From: Bacillota bacterium
Lineage (GTDB): Bacteria > Bacillota > Clostridia > Acetivibrionales > DTU013
Reading direction: 5' to 3'
DNA length: 64,000 nt
Assembly: GCA_023412915.1 (NCBI GenBank)
Contig: JAEZRE010000013.1
Location: 81,965-145,964 of the forward strand
The translations under genes and the position numbers were made by a program. Each line of letters opens with the position of its first letter. Positions within the stretch are counted from its first letter, which is position 1. Under the pieces are notes generated by a model. That model ran no database searches and was not told the DNA's origin. It was given only the letters and a program-made list of their open reading frames with translations. Of this stretch, positions 6,386-15,413 are shown piece by piece.

Positions 6386-8506
6386 TTGCTAAAAAAACTG
6401 TGGGTCTACAGGAATATAGATGAACAGGCTGTTGGGAAACTGGCGGAGGAAGCGGGTATCTCCAGGTTGCTTGCCAAGGTATTTATAAGCAGGGGAATCG
6501 ATGACTGCGATTACATCAGGTCATTCCTGAGACCTGATATTTCCCGGCTGCACGATCCGTTCCTGCTGGACGGAATGGAAGTAGCGGTTGACAGGATACT
6601 TCTGGCGGCGGAAAAGCATGAAAGCATATTGATTTACGGGGATTATGACGTTGACGGCGTAATAAGCACGTCCATATTGTATCGATATTTGTGTTCACTG
6701 GGCGCCGAGGTGCAATATTACATACCCGACCGCATGGAGAACGGCTATGGCCTGACAATGCCTGTGGTCGGCAAAATAATGGAATTGAAAGTATCGCTCA
6801 TGATAACGGTCGACTGCGGCATAACCTCCGACGAGGAAGTGAGCTGCCTTCAGGAAAACGGCATACAGGTGATTGTGACCGATCATCACGAATGCAAGGA
6901 AACCCTTCCTGACGCTTTAGCTGTCATCAATCCGCACAAGCCGGGCTGCGGTTATCCGTTCAAGGAGCTTTGCGGCGCGGGGGTCGCGCTTAAACTCGTT
7001 CAGGCGCTATGCAGCAGGTCCGGGCGGGGCACGGGTTTTCAGGAATACCTCGATCTGGCGGCGATGGCAACTATCGCCGACGTTGTCCCCCTTTTGGGGG
7101 AAAACCGCATTATCGCAGGGTTTGGAACGAAAAAGATGCCGGCCTCGGGTAATCAAGGGCTAAGAGCTCTGATCAGGGAAGCCGGCTTTTCCGATAAGCC
7201 GATTTCTTCCTACAACGTGGCGTTCGGCCTGGCTCCCAGGGTCAATGCGGCAGGCAGGCTGGGCAGTGCGACAAGGGGAGTAAGGCTTTTTACGACAGAG
7301 GACAGAGTTTTAGCCGAAGCCCTTGCCAAAGAGCTTGAAGAGGAGAACAGAAAGCGCCAGGAAACGGAGAACAGGATACTTGCTGAAGCTGTCGAATACG
7401 TAGAGACGACGCTGGACGCCGTTAAAGAAAAGGTGCTGGTGGTTTGCGGGGAAGGCTGGCATCATGGGGTTATAGGTATCGTCGCATCAAAGCTGCAGGA
7501 CCGTTACAACAGACCCTGCATAGTCATATCCATTGCTGAAGGGGTCGGAAAGGGTTCTGCCAGAAGCATAAAAAGCTTTAATATCTTTAAAGCGCTGAAT
7601 TTTTGCGCGGATCTGCTGGACAGGTTCGGAGGCCATGAAATGGCCGCGGGTATAACGATAAACGCAGATAGACTGGGTGAATTCAGGACGCGCATCAATG
7701 AATACGCGGACAGTGTGCTGACAGACGCGGACATGACGCCGTGTCTCAGGCTGGATACCTTCCTGGAGAGAGGCGAAATTACGCAGGAAAGCGTGAGAGA
7801 ACTGGAGAACATGGCTCCCTTCGGAGAAGGCAATCCTAACCCCGTATTCGGTTACAGGGCCTTGAATGTAAGCGACGCAAGGACACTGAGCGGCGGAAAG
7901 CACCTAAAACTCAGGCTTGCCGACGGCAGCCTTTCGACGGAAGCCGTGGGCTTCAGCCTCGGCGAACTGGCTGAGGCCTGTCCCGCGGGAGAGAAGGTTG
8001 ATATAGCCTTTACCCCCGAGATAAACAAGTGGAACGGCAGTGAAAGGCTCCAGTTGAATTTGCGGGATATACGGCCCTGCGTTTATGCCGATCTTGACAA
8101 ATATATTGTTTTTAACAAACCGAATGACTATAATGAATATATTAATCTGAAGGAAATAGTCATTCTCAAGGAACGGAACTTTTTGAATACGGCTGAGATG
8201 ATTCCCGAAAGAAGCGAGTTTGAGGCGGTTTACAGATTCGTAAAGGGGTTTGCGAGGCTCAGGCAGAATACAGTCGAGTTTACTGACCTGTTTTCTGTCA
8301 GCGCTCAGATATCGGAAAAATTTAATGTAAAGACAAATTTCTTCAAGCTGAAAAGGATACTGGAGATTTTTGATGAACTGGGGCTTCTGAGAGTGGAGCC
8401 CAGGGGCAGGAACTCGGCGGTCATAGGCTTTGTTGAAAGCAAGAGCAGGGTTGACCTTGACGCCTCCAGACTGTATTTTGAACTTCAGCGGTTAGGGGAA
8501 GCTTAA
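6386..8506 (+). CDS. recJ: single-stranded-DNA-specific exonuclease RecJ
   Basis: 5'-3' single-strand DNA exonuclease for recombination and mismatch/excision repair. The DHH phosphoesterase domain carries DYDVDG (near residue 88), VDCGITS and VTDHHE (near 166). The DHHA1 part has GWHHGVIGIVASK and GKGSARS, and the oligonucleotide-binding region follows. About 706 residues; a C-terminal extension of ~130 residues after the core is common in Firmicutes RecJ. TTG at 6386 is chosen because GGAG lies 8 nt before it; GTG at 6380 is only 2 nt from that site. It begins the recJ-apt-rel gene run. Confidence 0.94.
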   Translation: MLKKLWVYRNIDEQAVGKLAEEAGISRLLAKVFISRGIDDCDYIRSFLRPDISRLHDPFLLDGMEVAVDRILLAAEKHESILIYGDYDVDGVISTSILYRYLCSLGAEVQYYIPDRMENGYGLTMPVVGKIMELKVSLMITVDCGITSDEEVSCLQENGIQVIVTDHHECKETLPDALAVINPHKPGCGYPFKELCGAGVALKLVQALCSRSGRGTGFQEYLDLAAMATIADVVPLLGENRIIAGFGTKKMPASGNQGLRALIREAGFSDKPISSYNVAFGLAPRVNAAGRLGSATRGVRLFTTEDRVLAEALAKELEEENRKRQETENRILAEAVEYVETTLDAVKEKVLVVCGEGWHHGVIGIVASKLQDRYNRPCIVISIAEGVGKGSARSIKSFNIFKALNFCADLLDRFGGHEMAAGITINADRLGEFRTRINEYADSVLTDADMTPCLRLDTFLERGEITQESVRELENMAPFGEGNPNPVFGYRALNVSDARTLSGGKHLKLRLADGSLSTEAVGFSLGELAEACPAGEKVDIAFTPEINKWNGSERLQLNLRDIRPCVYADLDKYIVFNKPNDYNEYINLKEIVILKERNFLNTAEMIPERSEFEAVYRFVKGFARLRQNTVEFTDLFSVSAQISEKFNVKTNFFKLKRILEIFDELGLLRVEPRGRNSAVIGFVESKSRVDLDASRLYFELQRLGEA

Positions 8507-8593
8507 TTCTCAGAACCGCGCTTAAGAAAATGGCACGGGAAGTGTCCTGCAAGATAATGATCCTGAAAAGCTATTCATATGGGAGGAAAACTA

Positions 8594-9109
8594 ATGGATT
8601 TGAAGCAAAAGCTCAGGCATGTGGCGGATTTTCCGAAGCAAGGCATCGATTTTATCGATATTACGACAGTATTGCAGGATCAGGCTGCATTGAACCAAAG
8701 TATAGAAGAGATGAAGAAGCTGACGCAGGAAATCGGAGATTTCGATCTGGTCATTGGCCCCGAGTCAAGGGGTTTCATTTTTGGAGCTCCGCTTGCTTAC
8801 GCGCTCAACAAGGGCTTTGTGCCGATAAGGAAGAAGGGCAAGCTGCCTTATAAGACCGTCAGCGTCGAGTATCAGCTGGAATATGGCAAGGATGTACTTG
8901 AGATACATGAGGATGCGATACAGCCGGGTCAGCGAGTCATCATCGTCGACGACCTGCTTGCCACCGGAGGAACGACCGAGGCCAATATTAAGCTTGTTGA
9001 GAAGCTTGGCGGAGAAGTTGCGGGGCTTGTGTTTTTCATAGAATTGGGCTTTCTGGATGGCCGAAAGAAACTTCAGGGCTACAAGGTAAGATCGGCCGTA
9101 ACTTTCTGA
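8594..9109 (+). CDS. apt: adenine phosphoribosyltransferase
   Basis: A 171-residue purine salvage enzyme making AMP from adenine and PRPP. The PRPP-binding motif VIIVDDLLATGGTT (residues ~116-129) and the substrate loop ESRGFIFGAPLA are intact. Start at 8594 is preferred because GGGAGGAAAACTA directly precedes it; the ATG at 8579 lies before that site. It sits between recJ and rel, the standard order in Clostridia, and an ~140-nt repeat-bearing spacer separates it from rel. Confidence 0.96.
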   Translation: MDLKQKLRHVADFPKQGIDFIDITTVLQDQAALNQSIEEMKKLTQEIGDFDLVIGPESRGFIFGAPLAYALNKGFVPIRKKGKLPYKTVSVEYQLEYGKDVLEIHEDAIQPGQRVIIVDDLLATGGTTEANIKLVEKLGGEVAGLVFFIELGFLDGRKKLQGYKVRSAVTF

Positions 9110-9130
9110 AACTGAGCGCCATACTATAGA

Positions 9131-9236
9131 GCAGGCATAATGGGCAAGGGCCTTTTGAAAAGCGGGTAAAAAGGACCTTCTTGAAAAGCAGGCATAAAGG
9201 ACTTTCTGAAAGAGGTATAATGATCTTCTTGAAGCG
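9131..9236 (+). repeat. degenerate ~25-nt tandem repeats between apt and rel
   Basis: About four imperfect copies of a unit resembling GGCATAAAGGACCTTCTTGA with an AAAGC tail follow one another up to the rel ribosome binding site. Shared words are GCAGGCATAA/GGTATAATG, GGACCTTC/GGACTTTC/GATCTTC and TTGAAAAGC/CTGAAAGA. No reading frame of note and no terminator are seen. Confidence 0.6.
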
Positions 9237-9251
9237 ATCTCGGAGGAGCAG

Positions 9252-11435
9252 ATGGACAACCGGTATAATAAGCTCGTTATGAAAATAAAAGAATATAATC
9301 CCGGCTGTGATATATCCATACTGGACAAGGCATACGCAATGGCCAGCAAGGCTCATGACGGGCAGCTCAGGGAATCGGGGGAGCCGTATATCAGCCATCC
9401 TATCGAGGTCGCCAACATTCTTGCCGATCTGGAGCTTGACTGCACAACTATTGTAGCAGGCCTGCTGCACGATACCGTCGAGGATACGAACTGTACCATT
9501 GAAGATATAGGGGCGCAGTTCGGAGAAGATACCGCGGCTCTGGTAGACGGAGTCACAAAGCTCGACAAGATACCCTATACGACCAAGGAAGAGCAGCAGG
9601 CTGAGAATCTTCGTAAAATGTTCATGGCAATGGCCAAGGACATAAGGGTGATTCTCATAAAGCTGGCGGACCGGCTCCACAACATGAAAACCCTCAAATA
9701 TGTCCCTCTGGACAAGCAGGAGGCAAAAGCCCGCGAGACACTGGAGATATATGCTCCTCTGGCGCACAGGCTAGGTATTTCGAGGATCAAATGGGAGCTG
9801 GAAGATTCGTGTTTGAGGTATCTTCATCCCAAGGAATACTACGATCTGGTTGAAAAAATTTCAATAAGGCGCCGCGAACGCGAAGCTTATATAACAGATA
9901 TCATTAATGAAATAAAGGCAAAAACTACCGAGCTCGGCATCGAAACTACGATCGACGGCCGTCCCAAGCATTTCTACAGCATTTACAGAAAAATGCAGGA
10001 ACAAAATAAGACGCTGGATCAGATATATGATCTATTTGCAGTCAGGGTGATAGTTAATTCCGTCAAAGACTGCTATGCCGTGCTGGGCCTCGTGCATGAG
10101 CTTTATAAGCCGATGCCGGGCAGGTTCAAGGATTATATTGCGATGCCTAAGCCGAACATGTACCAGTCGCTCCATACAACGCTTATCGGGCATACGGGCC
10201 ATCCCTTCGAGGTACAGATAAGAACCTGGGACATGCATAAAGTAGCCGAGGTCGGTATCGCGGCGCATTGGAAATACAAGGAGGGCGTATCCGGGAAAAG
10301 CGAACTGGACAACAAGCTCGCATGGCTGCGCCAGATGCTGGAATGGCAGAAGGACGCAAGGGATGCTAACGAGTTTGTCGAGACGGTAAAAGTAGATCTG
10401 TACGCCGACGAGGTGTTCGTATTCACGCCGAAGGGCGATGTTGTAAACCTTCCGAAGGGATCGACCCCGGTCGACTTCGCCTATTCGATACACAGCGCTG
10501 TCGGAAACAAAATGATGGGTGCGCGTGTAAACGGTGAAATCGTCAAGCTTGGCTACGAGCTTAAAAACGGCGACATAATCGAAGTGCTGACGTCGGCGGC
10601 TGTGCACGGTCCCAGCCGCGACTGGCTGAAGCTCGTAAAGAGCTCGCAGGCGCGGAACAAGATAAACCAATGGTTCAAAAAGGAAAACCGCGAGGAGAAC
10701 ATACTGCGCGGAAAGGAATCGATCGAAAGGGAGCTTAAGAAGCAAGGCCATACCTATAACCAGCTTTTCAAGAACGAATGGGTGGACATTGTCCTCAAGA
10801 AATTCAATTTCAACTCAATTGAAGATATGTTCTCGGCAGTCGGTTTCGGAGGCATCAGCTCCAGCAAGATCGTAACCAGGCTCAGGGACGAGTACAGAAA
10901 GACCTTGAAGCCGGAAGAACTCAATGAAGAGCTCGATCAGGAAATATTCGCAAAGCAGGATAAGGACAAGAAGAAAAAAACCGTTCCGGAAAACGGCGTT
11001 ATAGTCAAGGGTATCGACAATTGCCTGGTGAGGCTATCAAGGTGCTGCAACCCGGTGCCTGGTGACAGTATAATCGGGTATATTACCAGGGGTAGGGGTG
11101 TTTCGGTCCACCGGAGCGACTGCACCAATGTTTCAGAGGCGCGCGGAGAGGACGAACGGCTGATCGAGGTCAGATGGTATACTGCGATCAATGTGGCTTA
11201 CAAGGCGGATATTACCGTTTTGGCGAACGACAGGACCGCACTCCTGATGGAAGTCACCAACGCCATCGGAGAGGCTAATATTCCGCTAAAGGCCATGAAC
11301 GCAAGAACCACGCGCGACCAGATAGCAATTATAAACCTCACTTTGGAGATAATAGACACTGACCAGCTCGAGAAAATAATCAAAAAGCTCAGGAAAGTGG
11401 ACGGCGTATTTGACGTAACCAGAAACAAGCAATAG
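9252..11435 (+). CDS. rel: bifunctional (p)ppGpp synthetase/hydrolase Rel
   Basis: A 727-residue long RelA/SpoT homologue controlling the stringent response. The HD hydrolase domain is intact (ISHP at 48-51, HDTVED at 73-78). The synthetase domain has GRFKDYIA near 287, the RFKD form of the RxKD loop found in bifunctional enzymes, then PNMYQSLHTT. A TGS domain (VFVFTPKGDVVNLPKGSTP), a zinc-finger/CC region (RLSRCCNPVPGD) and a C-terminal ACT domain follow. All catalytic motifs are present, so both activities are expected. Start ATG follows CGGAGGAGCAG. Unusual repeat-like DNA lies on both sides of the gene. Confidence 0.96.
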   Translation: MDNRYNKLVMKIKEYNPGCDISILDKAYAMASKAHDGQLRESGEPYISHPIEVANILADLELDCTTIVAGLLHDTVEDTNCTIEDIGAQFGEDTAALVDGVTKLDKIPYTTKEEQQAENLRKMFMAMAKDIRVILIKLADRLHNMKTLKYVPLDKQEAKARETLEIYAPLAHRLGISRIKWELEDSCLRYLHPKEYYDLVEKISIRRREREAYITDIINEIKAKTTELGIETTIDGRPKHFYSIYRKMQEQNKTLDQIYDLFAVRVIVNSVKDCYAVLGLVHELYKPMPGRFKDYIAMPKPNMYQSLHTTLIGHTGHPFEVQIRTWDMHKVAEVGIAAHWKYKEGVSGKSELDNKLAWLRQMLEWQKDARDANEFVETVKVDLYADEVFVFTPKGDVVNLPKGSTPVDFAYSIHSAVGNKMMGARVNGEIVKLGYELKNGDIIEVLTSAAVHGPSRDWLKLVKSSQARNKINQWFKKENREENILRGKESIERELKKQGHTYNQLFKNEWVDIVLKKFNFNSIEDMFSAVGFGGISSSKIVTRLRDEYRKTLKPEELNEELDQEIFAKQDKDKKKKTVPENGVIVKGIDNCLVRLSRCCNPVPGDSIIGYITRGRGVSVHRSDCTNVSEARGEDERLIEVRWYTAINVAYKADITVLANDRTALLMEVTNAIGEANIPLKAMNARTTRDQIAIINLTLEIIDTDQLEKIIKKLRKVDGVFDVTRNKQ

Positions 11436-11448
11436 AAATGGGCAGGCA

Positions 11449-11556
11449 GCGATGCCATATAAGCGAGCGGGAGGCAACAAGCGGGAGGCAGTGCCGGCAT
11501 CAGGCATTAGAGCGGGAAGCAGTGCCGCAAACAATGTCGGCATTAGGCAATAAGCG
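11449..11556 (+). repeat. degenerate repeats between rel and the MBL-fold gene
   Basis: The spacer repeats words such as AGCGGGAGGCA, GCAGTGCCG and GGCATTAG/GGCATCAGG in two to three imperfect units of about 30-42 nt. It is not a terminator and has no convincing reading frame. The sequence differs from the repeats before rel but is similar in style. Confidence 0.5.
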
Positions 11557-11592
11557 GAAATCGCATTAAAAAGAATGGAAGAGTGTCTTGAT

Positions 11593-12204
11593 ATGTATTT
11601 GGAAACCATCTCTTATGGAATACTAGATTCAAACTGTTACATAATAGGGGACGCGGGCTCGGCAGCCGTGGTGGATGCGGGAGCGAACGACAGCGAAATA
11701 CTGCGAGTGTTGAATTCTCAGGGGTTAAACCTGGAGTATATTATACTGACGCACGCACACATCGACCATGTGCTGGAAGCGGGCAAGCTCAGGGAAGCCA
11801 CCGGGGCGAAGATCGTTATCCATGAGGACGATGCGCTGCTTCTTGGTGATCCGGCGCTCAACTGTTCCGCTCTGTTTGGACCGAACAAGGTTTTCGGCCC
11901 GGCGGACATACTTGTAAAAGACTGTGATACTTTAAATATTGGGGGCATCAGGCTGCGGTTTATTCACACCCCGGGGCATACGCCGGGCAGTATGTGCGTA
12001 CTTGCAGAACGGCGCCTTTTTTCGGGGGATACGCTTTTCAGGCTTGGCGTAGGCAGGACCGATCTGGGAGCGGGAAATCAGACGAAGCTTGAAGAATCCG
12101 TCAGACGACTGATGGAACTCGATGATTCGACCGAGGTTTTTCCGGGGCACGGACCGGCGACTGACATAGGCTTTGAAAAACGGAACAATCCTTTTATCCT
12201 GTGA
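11593..12204 (+). CDS. MBL-fold metallo-hydrolase
   Basis: A 203-residue glyoxalase II-like hydrolase of the metallo-beta-lactamase fold. Metal ligands are THAHIDH (His54, His56, Asp58, His59), HTPGHTPGS (His near 129), FSGDTLF (Asp) and FPGHGP (His). Proteins of this subfamily hydrolyse thioesters or related bonds; the real substrate is unknown. Start 11593 is chosen because GGAAGAG lies 8 nt upstream; an ATG at 11575 lies before it. It follows rel as in many Clostridia and is convergent with the phage-like cassette 29 nt away. Confidence 0.9.
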   Translation: MYLETISYGILDSNCYIIGDAGSAAVVDAGANDSEILRVLNSQGLNLEYIILTHAHIDHVLEAGKLREATGAKIVIHEDDALLLGDPALNCSALFGPNKVFGPADILVKDCDTLNIGGIRLRFIHTPGHTPGSMCVLAERRLFSGDTLFRLGVGRTDLGAGNQTKLEESVRRLMELDDSTEVFPGHGPATDIGFEKRNNPFIL

Positions 12205-12233
12205 TGGCATTATTGATACCAATTGCGTATTAA

Positions 12234-13409
12234 CTATTTCGGTAAAACTGCCGACATTATTTTATCTCCCGTTGTATCCCAAAGATAGCAGTATATACGA
12301 TTATCTTGACTATTAGGAATCGGTCCTAACGGATGGGACTGAAAACCATAATCTATTGGCATAGTAACAGGGTGCCTATAAATTTCATACCAGTTGATAC
12401 CATTACGGCTTGCTAACATACAACTTTCGCTGTTTGTCGCTATAATGTCGGTATCCAGGAAATCATATTCTCGAACCATAATTCCATTACAGCCCCTTGG
12501 ATACGCCTGTATTGCTAATTTTGTTTTTATATGCTGCCCGGAATGAGGTATATTATATTTTTGAGGATTATAGAAAACATATTTCTCAACCGGTTGTCTG
12601 AATTCATTAGCTTTTCTTGGCAGCCAAGCATTATAATCTGCCATGTAATAGAATAGAATACCATTTTGATAAGGAACCATTTGCAAAGCACTCATATCCT
12701 GAAGATTCTTTTCTCCGTCTGCTATGGCTACCCAGGTCTGTCCGAAATCATCAGAATAATAGATGTTATGCATTGATCCATCACCAGTAGTAAGCCATAT
12801 CCTGCTATCATACGGATCATACATCATGCCGTGGCAATGACAATTTGTTGACAATGCTTCAGCCTCGGAAAATCTCAGCATTTTAGTGTAGTCAAATACC
12901 TTGGTCCATGTAGCGCCAAAGTCAAGCGATATATAAGCTTCGCAAGCTACAGCTTTAACAGCATATTCGCTGATCCCAATAATATTTTCATGTTGGCAGT
13001 AATTACCGCACGATCTCCAATTACCTTTTGGGAACTTGAATGCCTGAGTGAAATTCTGCCCGTTTTCATCGGATACAAATACGTAGCCGCCCACTGTGCC
13101 AACAATAATCCTGCCTGTCCTAGTTGTAGTGATTCCGCATTTGCGGGTTACTCCGCAAGTTGCGGAATCTATGCCTGTATTTATAGTTTCATAAGAGATA
13201 AAATCAGTAGTTTTTACGATATTTCCACTGTTGGTACCCCCATAAAAAACGCCATTTCTGTCCATATGAACAGGACACATACCACCTAAAGTACTCGATT
13301 CAATAAACTTTATGTCTTGTAATCTCTTTATTGGCTGAGATTGCATAATATTAAAATCCAACTCCTTAGTTATGTAATTGTCTATGTTATTTTTCAATAT
13401 TGAGTCCAT
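12234..13409 (-). CDS. phage tail-associated protein with BNR/Asp-box repeats
   Basis: A 391-residue protein with at least three Asp-box-like motifs: SDENGQNF (113-120), SLDFGATW (161-168) and SDDFGQTW (219-226). Each is followed by beta-rich sequence, so a six-bladed propeller of the sialidase/BNR type is likely. There is no signal peptide or membrane segment. It closes a three-gene cassette whose other members look like phage baseplate/tail proteins, so a receptor-binding or tail-tip role is the best inference. Catalytic sialidase residues are not evident. Codon use is AT-rich against the flanking housekeeping genes. It ends 29 nt from the convergent hydrolase gene. Confidence 0.65.
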   Translation of the reverse strand: MDSILKNNIDNYITKELDFNIMQSQPIKRLQDIKFIESSTLGGMCPVHMDRNGVFYGGTNSGNIVKTTDFISYETINTGIDSATCGVTRKCGITTTRTGRIIVGTVGGYVFVSDENGQNFTQAFKFPKGNWRSCGNYCQHENIIGISEYAVKAVACEAYISLDFGATWTKVFDYTKMLRFSEAEALSTNCHCHGMMYDPYDSRIWLTTGDGSMHNIYYSDDFGQTWVAIADGEKNLQDMSALQMVPYQNGILFYYMADYNAWLPRKANEFRQPVEKYVFYNPQKYNIPHSGQHIKTKLAIQAYPRGCNGIMVREYDFLDTDIIATNSESCMLASRNGINWYEIYRHPVTMPIDYGFQSHPLGPIPNSQDNRIYCYLWDTTGDKIMSAVLPK

Positions 13410-13410
13410 C

Positions 13411-13791
13411 TTAACCTCTCCTTTTCTGTATGTAAACGTTTCTGAGTTGAGTTAAATGTGTTCCGGCATTTACTACCTCTATTTGCATTGTTGAAATAGG
13501 AAAAACATCAGAACTGGCAAAATGAAACTGCCCAACGCCTTCGTACAATGAAACGGATTTTATTCTTGTGGAGGAGGAATCTTTATATATAAGGTTTATT
13601 TTGATATTATCCCATACGTCATTTGTTATTACTGTAACTCTTATTTCTCGTGTATCATCATCCACGGCAATATCTCCAGTGTTATAAATTGCACCCACGT
13701 CAAAACTTTGTGCAACACTCAACGGATTGAGACTTTGTGTCATTGTTTTTACTTTTACATACTCGTTTATGACTTGTGCTAAAATTCCCAT
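13411..13791 (-). CDS. hypothetical protein of phage-like cassette
   Basis: A 126-residue protein with no domain I recognise. It has a short N-terminal helix (MGILAQVINEYVKVKTM) and then beta-rich sequence with no cysteine and no membrane segment. It is flanked without gaps: its ATG overlaps the stop of the upstream tail-like gene, and one base separates it from the BNR-repeat gene. This tight coupling suggests the three proteins act in one structure, such as a tail or baseplate module. Function is otherwise unknown. Confidence 0.6.
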   Translation of the reverse strand: MGILAQVINEYVKVKTMTQSLNPLSVAQSFDVGAIYNTGDIAVDDDTREIRVTVITNDVWDNIKINLIYKDSSSTRIKSVSLYEGVGQFHFASSDVFPISTMQIEVVNAGTHLTQLRNVYIQKRRG

Positions 13792-14936
13792 TATATTACC
13801 TCCGTTTCCTGAGTATCGGTATGATTAATATAAGCAATAGTTGCTCCATTTGATAGTGTTCTTACTTCTGTAATAATGTTTGTACCGTAAGTAAAAATAT
13901 CTTCTCTTATTAGGTTATTGAAGGAATCTACATGCTGAATTTTCTGAACAGTACCATCCTGATTTTTTGTTATCTTTTGAGTAGTCCCTCTGATGTCCAT
14001 AAACAATTTCAGCATATCATCCAGATTTTTAATACTTGTAGCTGCTGATTTACCATTAAACCAGTTGGTTGAACCGTTAAACCAATTGTTTTCAAATCTT
14101 ATCAGTGTCGATTCAATTTGTTCGATGGAAGGTTCTTTACCAGCTCCAAATATAGATGTCAAATCCATCATAAGAGCATACTGTATTTGCATTACTTTAC
14201 CATTAGCCGTTGTCGAATCTGCATATGAACTTCTTATTGTAAACATAATTTTTGATGCAACTGTTTTTGTAAGCTTTAAAATAGTTGAAAGAGAATATAC
14301 CTGGTCTTGTACCGGATTAGTAATAATTTTGGCACCGATCAGATTTGTTTCGCTTGTATCAGATATAAAGGTTCGTATATCTGTACAATTGCTATTTGTA
14401 ACCTTTGCTATTACCCTGTAATAGATTTTTCTATCAATAGTATAATCGATATTTGTCGTTTGTCTTGTCCGAGGTGATGCACCTACACCATTACCGGTTA
14501 CAGTTAAAATATTGCTCGCGGCAGATAAAATAGCATTACTACCTGACCAGTTTGTTGTATTTACAAAATTACCGTTTAAAATTGCATTGGAAACCATAAA
14601 ACAAATATCATTATCTATGGCATCAAACCGGTTTTTCAAAACCGAAAAAGTTTGACCTCGTACAGAAGATAAACGAGCATCTACTATTTCTGTATTATCG
14701 GTACCTGCTTGGGCTACAATATTGTCAACTCGTGTATTGTCAGCTTTTCCACCTATTTGCTGAGACATTTCCGCCAAATCTGAACTTATTTCGACTAGTA
14801 CATCTTCTACATTATCATTACTAAAATGACCGCCGGTATCCTCGATTTTTACTAGAACTGCGTCTGTTTTGAAATGTACGGGTTCATATTCGCCGAATGC
14901 ATTCTTGATATAATACTCTGTTGGTTGTATAGCCAT
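13791..14936 (-). CDS. phage baseplate/tail-fibre-like protein
   Basis: A 381-residue protein with prophage tail hallmarks. IVAQAGTDNTEIVDAR (residues ~73-88) is the segment seen in BppU-type upper baseplate and tail fibre proteins of Firmicutes phages. MMDLTSIFGAGKEPSIEQ (near 262) is a phrase common at the end of carbohydrate-binding jelly-roll modules in phage tail proteins, here preceded by NGNFVNTTNWSGS, the start of such a module. NWFNGSTNWFNG is a short internal repeat. The C-terminal ~100 residues describe a beta-repeat with FNNLIRED. It is the first gene of the cassette, with its own promoter. No capsid, terminase, lysin or integrase genes accompany it. Confidence 0.72.
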   Translation of the reverse strand: MAIQPTEYYIKNAFGEYEPVHFKTDAVLVKIEDTGGHFSNDNVEDVLVEISSDLAEMSQQIGGKADNTRVDNIVAQAGTDNTEIVDARLSSVRGQTFSVLKNRFDAIDNDICFMVSNAILNGNFVNTTNWSGSNAILSAASNILTVTGNGVGASPRTRQTTNIDYTIDRKIYYRVIAKVTNSNCTDIRTFISDTSETNLIGAKIITNPVQDQVYSLSTILKLTKTVASKIMFTIRSSYADSTTANGKVMQIQYALMMDLTSIFGAGKEPSIEQIESTLIRFENNWFNGSTNWFNGKSAATSIKNLDDMLKLFMDIRGTTQKITKNQDGTVQKIQHVDSFNNLIREDIFTYGTNIITEVRTLSNGATIAYINHTDTQETEVI

Positions 14937-14968
14937 ATCAGCATCTCCCGAAATGTTTTAATGAGTAA

Positions 14969-14997
14969 ATTCTACATTTGTTCGCGTATTCCTTCAA
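14969..14997 (-). promoter_or_regulatory. putative promoter of the phage-like cassette
   Basis: On the minus strand TTGAAG and TAGAAT are separated by 17 nt, about 33 nt upstream of the first cassette gene. GGGAGATGCTGAT precedes its ATG. Confidence 0.45.
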
Positions 14998-15088
14998 AAA
15001 TTTCCTGAACATATAATTAAATTTTTTTCGGTTTCGTTAGTTATGGTATTTTTTTATTGAACAAACATGGCCGGAAACTTGGTTTTAC

Positions 15089-15117
15089 TTGACAATTGAA
15101 TGCTGCGTGATTAGAAT
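15089..15117 (+). promoter_or_regulatory. sigma-A promoter of the hisS T-box leader
   Basis: Consensus TTGACA and TAGAAT are separated by exactly 17 nt. Transcription would start near 15124, giving a leader of about 375 nt ahead of hisS. Confidence 0.75.
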
Positions 15118-15339
15118 ATAAATAATATTTGTATTAAAGGCAATGAAGGAAAAGAGTAGTCCGTACATGTTCAAGGGAGAAGGCGCCGCGACTGAAAGCG
15201 CTTTTAACGTAAGGCGGGCGAAAGACATTCCCGAGCCGGACAGAGGAAAGATCGCAGCCGTTATGGGAAGAAAGCGGTCGAGTAAGCTGTCACGCTTGAA
15301 CCGGCGTTATGGGAAACAAGTGGATTTACCGCTGAAAGT

Positions 15340-15367
15340 GAAACAAAAGAATCGTCCCTTTGTTTCG
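15340..15367 (+). repeat. REP-like palindrome copy inside hisS T-box leader
   Basis: The 28-nt element GAAACAAAAGAA...TTGTTTCG differs at 2 positions from the copy at 45017-45044. It lies between the upstream T-box stems and the T-box/terminator unit, a region not expected to hold a repetitive element. Confidence 0.6.
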
Positions 15368-15413
15368 TTTGGATTCAGCGACAGGATCCGATCCGGGTGG
15401 CACCACGGGAAAC

